Part shown: in pieces, positions 23,101-32,980 of the stretch
How the letters are laid out: every line of letters starts with the position of its first letter
Numbering within the stretch: position 1 is the stretch's first letter
Assembly: GCA_024364735.1 (NCBI GenBank)
Contig: JAGFNQ010007724.1
Span: forward strand, 89,034 to 153,033
Source of the DNA: Boesenbergia rotunda
Taxonomy: Eukaryota; Streptophyta; Magnoliopsida; Zingiberales; Zingiberaceae
Reading direction: 5' to 3'
DNA length: 64,000 bases
Position numbers and translations under genes: made by a program
The notes under the pieces: generated by a model
What the model saw: the letters and a program-made list of their open reading frames with translations, nothing else
The model's database searches: none
What the model was told of the DNA's origin: nothing

Positions 23101-23165
23101 TGTTAAAGCAGATCGAGTTAACAAGCATCACCAAAGAACAACTTGTGAATGATGAAGTTTTATAG
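23101..23165 (+). pseudogene. Possible terminal exon of captured gene
   Basis: After TTTTTATGCAG a frame reads LKQIELTSITKEQLVNDEVL and then a stop. Composition is protein-like and the acceptor is good, but the phase does not match the previous exon (it would require another exon between). It may come from the same gene or a third source. Confidence 0.35.
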
Positions 23166-23214
23166 AACTTGTGAATTGAGATATTTTTTGTATTTAATAT
23201 GGAATACAAACACT

Positions 23215-23400
23215 TTTGTAAATAATGCACTGTATTATAAGTGAATTTTGTAAACTATTATCAGTGTAAATTGTGAATATTATCAATTGTGAATAAAAAT
23301 ACTTGTAAATTGTTAATATTGTAAATTGTGAATATTATCAATTGTGAATAAAAATGTTTATAAATTGTGAATATTATAAATTGTGAAAAACACTGATTAT
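23215..23400. repeat. A+T-rich short repeats next to the CACTA right end
   Basis: TTGTAAATTGTGAATATTAT-like units are repeated about six times. The stretch is low complexity, with no gene. Confidence 0.7.
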
Positions 23401-23643
23401 TAAAAAGACAACGTTTTTTAAGTAACAATACACAACACGATTTTTGCGTTGTCTTTGTGCCAAACCACAACGTTTTTAAAAACCAATAGACAACGCGAAA
23501 AAAGCGTTGTCTTTGCTCCAAACCACAATGCGGAAAAAGCGTTGTCGTAGATATACTTTCTACAACGGCTTCATCAACAACGCTTTTTAAGCATTAACGA
23601 CAACGCGGAAAAAGCGTTGTTGTTTCACTTTTTTCTTGTAGTG
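23401..23643. repeat. Right CACTA terminus and subterminal repeats
   Basis: There are at least ten ACAACG/CGTTGT motifs, mostly as AAAAAGCGTTGTC or GACAACGC, alternating in orientation. The zone ends in TTCTTGTAGTG. The motif set matches the left end (6095-6335). Confidence 0.9.
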
Positions 23644-23889
23644 CCTTCCCTTGGCTTGCCTCCATGCCACCCTTCACGTGTGCCCTTGAAGTCCACTTCC
23701 CGACTTGCCCTTGGAGTCCTCTTCCCTCGGCTCTCGTCCCTCGGATTTGTTCACCATGTGTGATCCTCCAAGTCCTGCAAACTCAATCACACACATCAAA
23801 TACAACATAACACTCTAACCTTAAACATATTCACACACACACATCAAAACTATGATCTTCCAATCATTTTAGGGCCGATTGCCTCAACA
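23644..23889 (-). mobile_element. Solo copia LTR, right part after the CACTA element
   Basis: Continues the LTR that starts at 5406. It aligns to about 41627-41849 of the related LTR and ends GATTGCCTCAACA. AGATT follows directly and pairs with 5401-5405. Confidence 0.9.
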
Positions 23890-25683
23890 AGATTAACAAG
23901 TTAAGAAGATGTTCAGTCACAATAAAAGAAGGGATAAATCTCTAGTAAGATCAAAACCAAAAATTGATACAGTTTATTATGAATGCAATATGAAAGGGCA
24001 CTACAAAACTAATTGTTTGGAGTTGAAGAATCAAGAAGATAAGTCAATGTAAAAGAAGGTTTTGAAGGGTACATGAGATGAGTCATCTTTCAGCTCTTCG
24101 GAAGAAGAAAATGAAGGAAAGACTTCAAGACACTTAGCACTTACGGTGTTGGACAATATTGAAAGTAGCGAGGATAAAGAAGAAACTCATGAAGAAAATG
24201 TAGAGTCCTCAAGTGAGTCTTCATCTAGTGTTGGCGAGGTAACTTCTCAAAAATTAGATAAGCTATATTCCACCATAAATGCTTAACAAATGTCTTATAT
24301 AAATCAAAAAGTAAAGTTAAAGAACTACAAAATGAATTGAAGTCATTTAGAAATGAAAATGTGTCATGTGAGACTTGCATGAATCATCAGAATGCTAATA
24401 ATCAATTTATTAGCTCAAGAATAAAAATGCATCCTTAAAATTGCAAGTAGATGATTTTAGAAGTACAATGAAAAAATTCACTTCAAGTTCTAAATATTTG
24501 GATATGATTTTAGGAGGTCAATAGGTTATTTATAACAAAAAAGGATTAGTATACAAATCAAAACACAAAAAGTTAAACTTATAATGCCCTTAATAAGTAG
24601 AAATCATGTTTCTAAAATTAAAATGGTACAAGTTAAGATACCCAAGAAATATGTTGTCAATGCTACCAGACCCAAAATTTGGATACCAAAATATTTAGTT
24701 TATCATATTTGAACAGGCATGCACCGAGGGGGAATATTTAACAATATGGTTGATATTAGCATATGCTCTAGGCACATGATGGGGGACGCATAAAAAATTC
24801 TCATCACTTAAGAACAAAAATAAAAGTATCATTTCCTTTGGTAATAGTGGTGAACTTAAGGTTATAGGAATATGAGACATTTAAATTTCTGAACAATTTG
24901 TGATAAAAAATGTCTTATTAGTAAAAGGCATGGTCTTTAATCTTTTAAGATTAGTCAACTATATGATTCAGGATATAGAGTGGAGTTGAACTCGATCTCA
25001 ATGTCTAATCAAAGATAGTGAATTAAACACTACCATGCTCATCATAGGCCATCGAAAGAAAAATATTTATCAAGTTGAATTATTTAGTGCTACTAATGTG
25101 TTTGCTAGGTATTTCATATCTAATGAAGAAGAGACTTGACTTTAGAACTGGAGACTTGCTCATACCAACATGAGAAATATCAAAAGGTTCTCAAAGATAG
25201 AGTTGTTGTAAAGATTGTCAAAGTTGGAGTTTCAAAAGGACAAATTGTGTGATGCATGACAAATAGGTGAGCAAATCAAAGCTATCCGCAAAGGTAAAAC
25301 TATTTTGAGTACATCTACTACATTAGAACTACAACACATGGATATGTTAGATAGTAATAACCATGTTTTCTTGAATAATAGTAGATATTGCTTAGTTGTG
25401 ATAGATGATTTTACTAGATACATTTGGGTGTTTTCTTGAAATATAAGGACCATATCTTAAAAACATTAATTGCATTTTTTAGAAGAGTAGAAAAATGAGA
25501 AAATATTAAAATAAATTGATTAATAATTGATCATGAAGGTAAATTTGAAAATAACAGATTTGCCGATTTTAGCCCATAAAATGGATATAAACATGAATTT
25601 TCTATTCCTAGGATATCTCAACAAAATGGAAGGTTTGAGAGAAAGAATAGAGTTTTGTAAGAGGCCACTAGGAGCATGTTAAA
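23890..25683 (+). pseudogene. Decayed copia gag-pol, plus strand
   Basis: The sequence is broken by many stops and frameshifts but keeps recognisable copia marks. A gag knuckle (YYECNMKGHYKTNC) lies near 23975, followed by acidic/serine stretches. A remnant of the protease motif CSRHMMGD is near 24765. GAG-pre-integrase residues (WRLAHTNMRN) are near 25150. Integrase core remnants include VVIDDFTRYIWVF near 25400 and ISQQNG near 25615. It stops after a RSMLN-like sequence at the LTR starting at 25684. Reverse transcriptase is absent. This is the oldest layer of the left nest, into which the solo LTR 5406-23889 inserted. Confidence 0.75.
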
Positions 25684-25834
25684 TGTGTTAATGCAATCAT
25701 TCTCGGATCAAGGTTGACAAATTTGACTAAGCTCAGGTTGGCTCGAGTTTGAGTTTTGATGTTTGGAAATATATGAGAAAGAGGTCAAGTAAGTTAAGGT
25801 TGACTGGATACTTGACGATGAGTGAATGCCATAG

Positions 25835-26060
25835 CAGAGCTAGGCAGTGAAAACCTAATTATAAATTAGGCAATGGAAGTCCTAGCGGGACTAGGCAGTG
25901 GAAGTCCTAGCGAGGCTAGGCGATGGAAGTCCTAGTTGGGAACTAAGTAATGGAAGTCTTAACGGGGCTAGGCAGGGGAAGACCTAGTTGAGAACTAAGC
26001 AACGGAAGCCATATCAAAACTAAGCAATGGAAGTCCTAGCTGGATTAGGCAAGGGAAAAG
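25835..26060. repeat. About 30-bp tandem array (GCAATGGAAGTCCTAGC units)
   Basis: Seven or so imperfect units of TAGGCAATGGAAGTCCTAGC with alternating GGGACTAG and TTGGGAACTAAG tails lie within the LTR. Confidence 0.75.
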
Positions 26061-26284
26061 TCTAAGTGGGTCAAAGGTTGACCGAACACTTGGTGATTGA
26101 AAGTCCAACGAATAGTTGGCACGAGATGGAATGTCCAAGTGGATCAAAGGTTGACTAGACACTTGGTGAAGAAGCCCTGATAGGTCAAGGTTGACTGAAT
26201 GATAGGAAATCAAAAATCCCAATGATTCATAGATGACTTGAGGGTTGGGCAGAGGAATCCTAAACTCGGGTTCAGTTTTTATGA

Positions 26285-26825
26285 TTGGGCAATCGGTTAG
26301 CTCAATCGATTATCCCAAGACTAATCAATTAGGTTAATTGATTGAGTGCTTTTCGCGAAGCACTATAAGGCTTGGAATTGATTGGTCAATCAATTATGCT
26401 TTATGTGAATCGATTAGGACAATCAATTAAAGGTGTTTTTGTGAGTGAAAAGAAGAGCCTGAATTGATTAGGGCAATCAATTCCGGAATCACCAATCGAT
26501 TAGGGCAATCAATTGGATGGTGTGTATATCACACAAAAAGGTGGTGAATCAATTGGGATAATAGCTTCAGCCTTGCCTAATCGATTGGGTTAATCTATTA
26601 GGTTTTTTTTTTTTGCAAAAGAACAGAAAGGTTAGGAATCGATTGGTTAATTGATTAGGCAACCTTTCTCTCTTGAACAGAAAGTTTCAAAATCAATTGG
26701 GCTATCAATTAGAAACTTTCGAATCGATTGATATGACTCGTCAATCGATTAGGAGTTCGAAAAAGAGTTGTTTTGTAGGTTTTGAACGGTCGAGCTAACG
26801 TACCAATTGATTGGGGAAAGGCTAG
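26285..26825. promoter_or_regulatory. Cluster of CAATCGATTG-type palindrome pairs
   Basis: At least ten dyads are variants of CCTAATCGATTAGG or CAATTGATTG, commonly two per about 30 bp (for example ACCAATCGATTAGGGC then AATCAATTGG near 26490-26515). Position and pairing resemble the CAGTCGACTG clusters in the minus-oriented copia LTRs. Confidence 0.7.
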
Positions 26826-27290
26826 TCAATTAGGAGGCGCTGAATGAACCTTAGAAGAGGGTTTTCATAAAGGTTTGATGCACGACTCACTTACAAAAGT
26901 TAATGCAATTCTTGAGTGTATAGAGAAAAAGTATTGCCGCACTTTTCACCTCCAAGAGGCAATCCAAAGCAAGTCAAGAGCAAGTAAAATGGTTCATATT
27001 CTAAAGTAATTTTCGATTTCCTTTGTAATCTAGTTTGTGTTTTTTGTTTGTATTTCATGTATTCAAGCTTGTACGAGGCTTCTCCACTTTTAGAAAGAAG
27101 ATTTTCATATTGCATCTATGAGAGAGGGTCAGATCCTTGGATTAGTCACCTCAAGGAGCTAGATACCAAATAAATTGAATGTGTTAGCCTTTTTGTGATT
27201 GCTTCAAGATATCCGTTGCAAATTAAGTCAAAGAAGCAAAGAGTGAGCTACTCATCCCCCCTGCTCATACCAGACCCAACAAGTGGTATT

Positions 27291-27714
27291 AGAGTGAGAC
27301 GAATCTTCATCAGACTAATCGCCAAAAGAAGCAATAACTAGAAGAAGAAGAAGAAGTTGAAAGTTGAAGCCATAATTTCAACAAGTCAAAGGACATCATC
27401 AAAGGAGCTCAACTTCAAAATGGATTTCCGATATGAATTCGTATATCACATCCAAGCATCTCCACCTTTCGGATTGGGAGGATTCAATTAATGGAAGGCT
27501 AGGTTTGAAAATTTCATGATGAACAGTGAAGATTGGTTTATCTTAATGGAGGGATTTGAACCTCTAATTCATGGTCAAGGAAGACTCCTCAAGAAAAAAA
27601 GTGGACCAAGAAACAACTCAAAATATCCAAGTTAAATGACAAGATAACCAAATTTTTGATTAATTTAATCCCGAATGACATCTTGTGTGAATTAGAGGAT
27701 ACAAAAGTGCAAAT
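27291..27714 (+). pseudogene. Copia primer site and gag N-terminal fragment
   Basis: AGTGGTATTAGAGTGAGAC (27291-27309) resembles a degenerate tRNA-Met primer site. From the ATG at 27421 a copia gag start is readable (MDFRYEFVYHIQ, then FENFMMNSEDWFILMEG), the UBN2-type gag pattern, with stops. The frame is cut by the LTR head at 27715. Confidence 0.65.
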
Positions 27715-27865
27715 TGTAGGATCGTAGAATACGAGAGGGGGGGGTGAATTTCGTTCGTTCAAAAAAGCTTTCTTTTCATTATTAAAGTAAGACAAAAACA
27801 AAGATAGAGCAAAGCAACGAAAATCAAAATGACACATTTATTTTACTTGGTATGGAGCCTATTGG
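27715..27865 (-). repeat. Copia LTR head fragment
   Basis: TGTAGGATCG, then GAGAGGGGGGGGTGAAT and later TTTACTTGGTAT: the conserved first about 150 bp of the minus-oriented copia LTRs here (compare 61552). It is cut at about 27865, where a plus-oriented LTR appears to begin. Confidence 0.6.
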
Positions 27866-27899
27866 TGCAATGAGCATCAGTCATGAACAATCAACCTCT

Positions 27900-28200
27900 A
27901 GTATTTCGATGTTTGACAATATACTAAGGTCTTGTTAAAGTGATCAAGGGATAAGCCAAATAGGACCTGATGTTTAGTAGGGTAAACCCAGGTTTGATCA
28001 GTTTGACAAAGGGTTACCCAAATAGGACCTGATGTTTGGCAGTAACAATATACGAAGGTACAGTCAATGTGACCAAAGGTTAATCCAAATAGGACCTGAT
28101 GTTTGGTAGGGTAAACTCAGGTTTGGTCAGTTTGACAAAGGGTTAAAAAAACTAGGATATGATGATTGGCAGAGTGAATAGAACCCAGGGATGGTCAGTT
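27900..28200. repeat. About 70-bp tandem units, four or more copies
   Basis: Units carry AATAGGACCTGATGTTTGG and GGTCAGTTTGACAAAGGGTT. They are the reverse complement of the 1300-1482 units. Confidence 0.75.
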
Positions 28201-28910
28201 GACCAAGGGATTAAACGAAACTGGACTTGAGGTTTGGGATTATACTTACCTGAAGGTTGAAAGAAGTCTAGTCAGGATTAAGATGACTAGCAAAGAAATC
28301 CTGGTCAGTGAAGCTAGGTGGAAGAAATCTTGATGAGTGAAGCTGGGTTCTAGTAAGTGAAGCTAGGTGGATGAAGTACTGATAAGTGAAGCTGGGCAAG
28401 AAGTCTTGGTCCGGGGGATTGAGCACGAAGTCCTGGTAGGGGATTGGGCAATGGAGTCTTTGCCAAGCAAGGACTATGGACAGAAGTAGAGACGGGTCGA
28501 GGTCGGACGTCTCAAGATCCGAGAGTCTCGGAGGCCGAGCATAAAGTCTTGGTTCAGGGGACCGAGCAAAAGACATAGCCGAGCGGGGATCGCGGACAGA
28601 AGTAGTGACTGGTCGAGGTCGAACGTCTCGAGATCCGAGTTCTCGGAGGCTGAGCAAAAGTCCAACCGGAGGTCCCGGATGGCAAAAAGTAACTTCTCCA
28701 AGGTGGAGTAGGTGAGGACGCGTTCCCCGGGAAAGGGAATAGTAGGCGTTAGTTAGACCTAGGATTTCAGTTGAAATCCAAAGTCAGAACTAATCAATTA
28801 AGGCTTAAGATTATTTGTCTTGTTGTATGTTCTGTTGTCTTGCAGGTACCTATAGTTGGAGGCAAGATAGGAGAGCAAACGCAGGAAAAACATGGACCTG
28901 GGAAAAGCTT

Positions 28911-29126
28911 CCTGGGCGCCTGGTTTATATCAGGCGCCCCAGTGTGGTGGGTGCCTTGGTTAAGGGTGGCCTTCCCAGGCGCATCATGCATCAGGCGCCT
29001 GAAGCTTCCCAAGTGCCTGATTCATCCCAAGCGCCTGGGAAGGGGCCTTATCCCTTGTGCCGAGTTCATTGCTACGGATGAAGTTTTGACCGGATATGAG
29101 CCAACCCAGAGGTTTATCAGGCGCCC
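28911..29126. promoter_or_regulatory. CAGGCGCCTG palindrome cluster
   Basis: The first pair (28911-28942) reads CTGGGCGCCTG, eight bases, then CAGGCGCCCCAG. More copies follow at about 28975-29040 and 29117-29126. The TATA box at 29137 follows at once. Confidence 0.75.
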
Positions 29127-29136
29127 AAGAAGCTAG

Positions 29137-29144
29137 TATAAAAA
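29137..29144 (+). promoter_or_regulatory. TATA box of the 27866-29626 LTR
   Basis: TATAAAAA in AGCTAGTATAAAAAGGGG, a strong plant TATA context, about 10 bp after the last CAGGCGCC copy. Confidence 0.65.
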
Positions 29145-29628
29145 GGGGTTCGACCCCTCACTTCAAGACATCAGGTTTTCCATTTGCTCATTCATTCTAT
29201 GCAAAGCAAAAGTGCTCAAGGCAAAGCTCTGCGACCAAGGAGGCTCCAGGAGGAAGTGTGCGACGCTTCGAAGTTTCAGATTGGTCGAGATTGACGACTT
29301 GTTTGGTTTGATTTAGTTTACAAGTTATTTTAATGTTTATCTTTTGTACATGTAAATCCAAACTGTAAGACGGGTTTTCTCTACCTCCGGAATTCCAGAA
29401 AGGATACCACTAGTGGACTCACGCTGAGTACAAAGGCATTGGACGTACTGACCTTGGGGGTTTGGGAACCAAGTAAATAAATCCCGCGTGCCTGCTGTCA
29501 TTTTGTTTATTTTATATTCTGCTGTGTACTAACACTTTGATAGAAAGACGATCAGATGACAAAGTTGCATGAATAAGTTTGAGTCGATATTCACCCCCAC
29601 CTCTATCGACTGACACCGATCCCACAAT

Positions 29629-29640
29629 TGGTATCAGAGC
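29629..29640 (+). promoter_or_regulatory. Primer binding site, tRNA-Met type
   Basis: TGGTATCAGAGC, three bases after the LTR end CACA. Confidence 0.9.
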
Positions 29641-30295
29641 AGGTGGCTTTGATCGGACTAACAGCCGAAAGAGCAAAGAAGGCCCGAAATTGAGGGGCAG
29701 CCAACAGTGAATACAGGTATATGTTAATTATGTCATTTTTTAAATTTCATATAATCTATTTTATGTGCAGGGAGAGAGGACACTACACAAATCAGTGTCC
29801 TACTCGTAAGATTCATACTTTACTACCGACGCAACAGAGGTACCAGCGCTAGGAGTCCAGAGAGACAAAAACTATATCCGGTGTTTCAAGTGTCAAATGG
29901 AGGGATACTACCAGAACCAGTGTCCGACCAGGGTAAAGGAGGTACGAAAAGTTAATTTTGACAAAAGTATTTTTTAAATTCTTGCAAAATTAGATAATTC
30001 TTCTTTCAAGGTAGATAATTCTTATGTTGATCTTCTTGTTAAATTAGATTATTTACATAATTAATTAAATATGTTGCATGATAAATTAGCTAGTAATGAA
30101 TCTAGATCAAATTTAGATAATAGTAAAATACTGAATATTAATTCCTTAATCTTTAATATTAATGCTATAATTTTTGAAATTAATTCTAATACTTTAATTA
30201 ATAATATTTCTGATAATTCTAAGGATAATGAGAAAACTTTAATTAATATTTCTGGAGATAATGTTGATAAAAGTAATGATAATACTCAACCTATC
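29641..30295 (+). pseudogene. Copia gag remnant with two zinc knuckles
   Basis: Two knuckle remnants are readable: CREIG/RGHYTNQCPT-like near 29770 and CFKCQMEGYYQNQC near 29890. In the second the zinc-binding histidine is tyrosine. The rest (29950-30295) is A+T-rich with asparagine-rich reading and no domain. It is cut by the Tat LTR at 30296. Confidence 0.6.
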
Positions 30296-30995
30296 TGATA
30301 GGGTTGAATAGTCCGGGCCCAGCACGAGGGATGAAGAAAGCCTCGGGGCACGACATGACCGAAGCGACCTCCCTTCCTGGGCCCCAGGGCCCCCCGCAGG
30401 AAACGCGCTCGGGAAAGCTAGTCCGAAGACCCCTCCTGAGAGCACCCCGGGAGGTTAGGCCCTAAGAGCACCTCAGGAGTTATAGCGCCGAAGACCCCGA
30501 GCTCACCTCGGGAGGTGGAGTCCCCGCAATAACCGACCTCAGGTACTGACCCCCCTCTCGGTACGGATAAGTATCCCCGTAAGAAGAAGTCCCCACGACC
30601 CTTAAATGTCGGAACGGGTGGACGCATGATAACGGCGTAGACCGTTTCAAAGGATATCCCGCTACCGCCGAAACAGAGGGGTGTGGCTTAAGTATCAGAG
30701 ACGTGACACCAATCGAGGGGCACTTCTAGTCTGTCGACATCGATATAAAAGGTAGTCCAACCCCTCCGGTAAAGGGGTTATGCTCAACTCTAGACACATT
30801 CTTTACTTCTCGCTACCTTTACTTCTCGGACGGACACTGACTTGAGCGTCAGAGTGGACTCCGCCGGACCTCTGCCGACGCGTCCCCTAACGCTCGTGTT
30901 AACTTTGCAGGACCCTAAGTTCCTCCCCTCCGCAGCAACTTCTACAGGGGCAGAACTCCAGTGTCTGGCCATCACCTTCGACTCTTTCCGGAACA
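30296..30995 (+). mobile_element. 5' LTR of a Tat-type gypsy element
   Basis: About 700 bp, TGATAGGGTTG...CCGGAACA, and GC-richer than its neighbours. A TATA box lies at about 30751-30757 (ATATAAAAGG). A primer-site sequence follows. The 3' LTR is not in the window, since a copia LTR follows the polypurine tract at 40937. Confidence 0.75.
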
Positions 30996-30997
30996 AA

Positions 30998-31018
30998 TTT
31001 GGCGGCGTCTGTGGGAAC
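30998..31018 (+). promoter_or_regulatory. Primer binding site of the Tat element
   Basis: TTTGGCGGCGTCTGTGGGAA follows two bases after the LTR. It is the usual Tat-lineage form, with one change from the common TTTGGCGCCGTCTGTGGG. Confidence 0.7.
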
Positions 31019-31043
31019 TAGCAAAGCACCTGAAGGAGCACCG

Positions 31044-32036
31044 ATGGCAGGATCGGAGGAACAACCCCTTGCCCTCACAAGAGAGGAACTTGACCGTCTG
31101 GTGGCTAACGCCATCAAAGAAGCGCTGGAGCAACACCAAGTCGAACAGGCTATCCCGCGACAAGGGGATTCGGCTAGGGAGGAGATTTCCAGTGTCTCTG
31201 TCTCGCATTCACGGAGATCCGTTACCCCCACGGGGCTACAGGAAGGAGCAGCCCCGGGCCTCCAGAGAGAATCTCCCGGAGACTTGGAGAAGGCTCACTC
31301 GGTGGCCTCCAGCGCCCAAAGGCACGAAGAAGGACAGGGGAAGAGGGATGAACCCAAAACCTCTCATAAAGTCCCCTCTACACCCTTCTCGTCCGAGATT
31401 GTCGAAGACCCCATGCCCAAACAATTCCGGGAATCGGGGATCCCTGATTATGATGGGAAGACGGATCCAGAGGATCACGTCTGTAAATTCGAGAATGCGG
31501 CACTCCTGCACCAGTATACTGACGGTGTGAAGTGCCGTGTGTTCTTGAACACCCTGTCCGGAGCAGCTCAGCGGTGGTTCCAGAGGCTGCCACAAGGTTC
31601 TATCAATTCCTTCGTGGAGTTCAAGACAACCTTCCTCCACCATTTCGCGAGCAGCCGTCACTACCAGAAGACGACACTTAACTTGTTCGCCCTCAAGCAG
31701 AAACCTAAGGAACCGCTCAAGGAGTACATCCAGAGGTTCAACTGGGTGGTGCAGGACGTGCCTAGTGCAACATCGGAGATACTTGTCAATGCCTGTACCC
31801 AAGGGCTCGCTGAAAGGGACTTCTTCCGATCCTTGGTAAGGAAGCCCCTTGCCAGTTTCGATGATTTGCTGGGACGCTCCGTCAAGTATGTCAATGTAGA
31901 AGAAGTACAGTACGCCCGACGCAAAGACCCTGTCAGAGGCCCCCCCTCCGGCGGCTCCCCGATCAGACAGGAGGGAGCCCCCGACCCTAGCCCGGGGAAA
32001 GGAACCTCACCCCGGGAAGGACCATTGGGCTGCTAG
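31044..32036 (+). CDS. Tat-type gag protein
   Basis: A frame of 330 codons starts at the ATG at 31044 (MAGSEEQPLALTREELDRL). An acidic/basic N-terminal half is followed by a retrotransposon gag capsid domain (about residues 125-270). That domain has PDYDGKTDPEDHV, a WFQRLPQGSI motif and LKEYIQRFNWVV, patterns typical of Tat/Retand gag. The frame ends at 32036. The nucleocapsid-like part follows in another frame at 32044. The capsid domain is intact, so protein could be made, but the element lacks polymerase. Confidence 0.85.
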   Translation: MAGSEEQPLALTREELDRLVANAIKEALEQHQVEQAIPRQGDSAREEISSVSVSHSRRSVTPTGLQEGAAPGLQRESPGDLEKAHSVASSAQRHEEGQGKRDEPKTSHKVPSTPFSSEIVEDPMPKQFRESGIPDYDGKTDPEDHVCKFENAALLHQYTDGVKCRVFLNTLSGAAQRWFQRLPQGSINSFVEFKTTFLHHFASSRHYQKTTLNLFALKQKPKEPLKEYIQRFNWVVQDVPSATSEILVNACTQGLAERDFFRSLVRKPLASFDDLLGRSVKYVNVEEVQYARRKDPVRGPPSGGSPIRQEGAPDPSPGKGTSPREGPLGC

Positions 32037-32043
32037 GCGCCGA

Positions 32044-32830
32044 ATGGTGGAGACGGTGGACACTGAGCTGCCAGAGCCGTCACCAAGGTACTGTGGTTAC
32101 CATGGCAGCTCAACACATTCCACTGAAGAGTGTCACACCTTGAAGAAGAAGTTCGGCGAGGAGGTAGACACTAAACCTCGAAGAAAGTGGTATAAGTCAG
32201 GGTACCGCAGAAGGTCTCCCAGGTGAAGTTTCTCTCCTCGGCAACAGCATGTCGGGAGAAACGAGGCCCAACCTCGGTCTCGATCACGATCGTGGGGTAG
32301 GAGTCGGGGGCCTGCACCCCGAAGATCTCTCTCCTTGGAGAGAGACCCCCAGAAGGGCAAGCCTCCCATGCGGGGTCCGCCCTCAGGTCATGTGGGAGTC
32401 ATATCCGGGGGACCTACGGGAGGGGACTCCAACCGGGCCAAGAAATCTTATACCCGGCGATTGGAAAACTACTCCATCGGTTTGAGCCGAAGCCAGGAGC
32501 CGGGGCCTACAATATCCTTTGGGCCGTCTGATCTTGAAGAAGTAGAAGCTACCCATGAGGACGCTATAGTGATCGTAGCCCCTATTGCTAACTATGAGGT
32601 TAAGCGTATCTCTGTGGACACAGGGAGTTCCGTGAACATCTTGTACAAGGCGGCTTAGGATCAGATGCAGATAGACAAGGAGGAACTGCTCCCAGTCTCG
32701 ACTCCTCTATTCGGTTTCACAGGGAACCGCGTATAGCCGGTAGGGCAAATCACCTTGTCTCGGAAGAACCCGAAGGGCCTGGAAGACTAGTTGGAGGAGA
32801 AGGGAAAAACTCAGGAGGTCCCGGCCCGGC
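32044..32830 (+). pseudogene. Tat nucleocapsid/protease remnant
   Basis: The first piece (32044-32226) has a CGYHGSSTHSTEEC zinc-like motif. The second (about 32335-32658) reads SVDTGSSVNILY, the aspartic protease active-site region, then meets a stop at 32656. Protease residues continue after it (about 32660-32750). Reverse transcriptase, RNase H and integrase are absent. Confidence 0.75.
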
Positions 32831-32980
32831 TGCGGTCTCGGACCCTTCTGGTCTCGGTAAGATTTGTGCTTTATTTGGAACATCTGTCTATGTCTCTCTG
32901 TGCTCTTACAGCAAAATCAAGTAATAAAAGGAGATGCTTCTTTCAAAATGATAATACGCCACTAAGGAATTAAAAAAAAT
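32831..32980 (+). other. Short spacer before the tandem array
   Basis: No coding signal. This is probably the deletion junction between protease and the 3' region of the Tat element. Confidence 0.4.

Larger units (their letters stand above)
6095..23643 (+). mobile_element. CACTA transposon carrying gene fragments (Pack-CACTA), with a nested chromovirus
   Basis: The left terminus is CACTACAAGAA (6095-6105) and the right terminus is its inverted match TTCTTGTAGTG ending at 23643. The flanking trinucleotide CCT occurs on both sides (6092-6094 and 23644-23646), the 3-bp duplication expected for CACTA elements. Both subterminal zones are packed with ACAACG/CGTTGT repeats. Without the nested chromovirus and its duplicated target the element is about 6.2 kb. 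I see no transposase, so it needs one in trans. Its cargo is the 5' part of a NOT1 gene with introns, then exons of a second gene, all on the plus strand. Introns are retained, so capture happened at the DNA level. Confidence 0.93.
25684..27290 (+). mobile_element. Copia-type 5' LTR, plus strand
   Basis: Starts near TGTTAATGCAATCATTC and ends GACCCAACA, directly followed by a primer-site-like sequence. Its left half has a tandem array (about 25835-26060) of the unit GGCAATGGAAGTCCTAGC. The middle (26285-26825) is crowded with CAATCGATTG-type palindromes in pairs. A TATA-like CATAAAGG follows at about 26867. The left border is approximate. Confidence 0.65.
27866..29626 (+). mobile_element. Copia-type 5' LTR, plus strand
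   Basis: Ends ...CGATCCCACA, just before a tRNA-Met primer site. The end is the reverse of the conserved LTR head (TCACCCCCACCTC then CGATCC). The left limit is approximate. It contains the about 70-bp units (27900-28200, reverse of those at 1300-1482), CAGGCGCCTG palindromes at 28911-29126, and a TATA box at 29137-29144 (TATAAAAA). Short frames inside it are not supported as genes. Confidence 0.65.

Noticed and set aside
27861..29631. ATTGG on both sides of the 27866-29626 LTR as a target duplication of a solo LTR
   Set aside because: The right ATTGG is part of the primer site region ATTGGTATCAGAGC that normally follows these LTRs, so the match is probably by chance.
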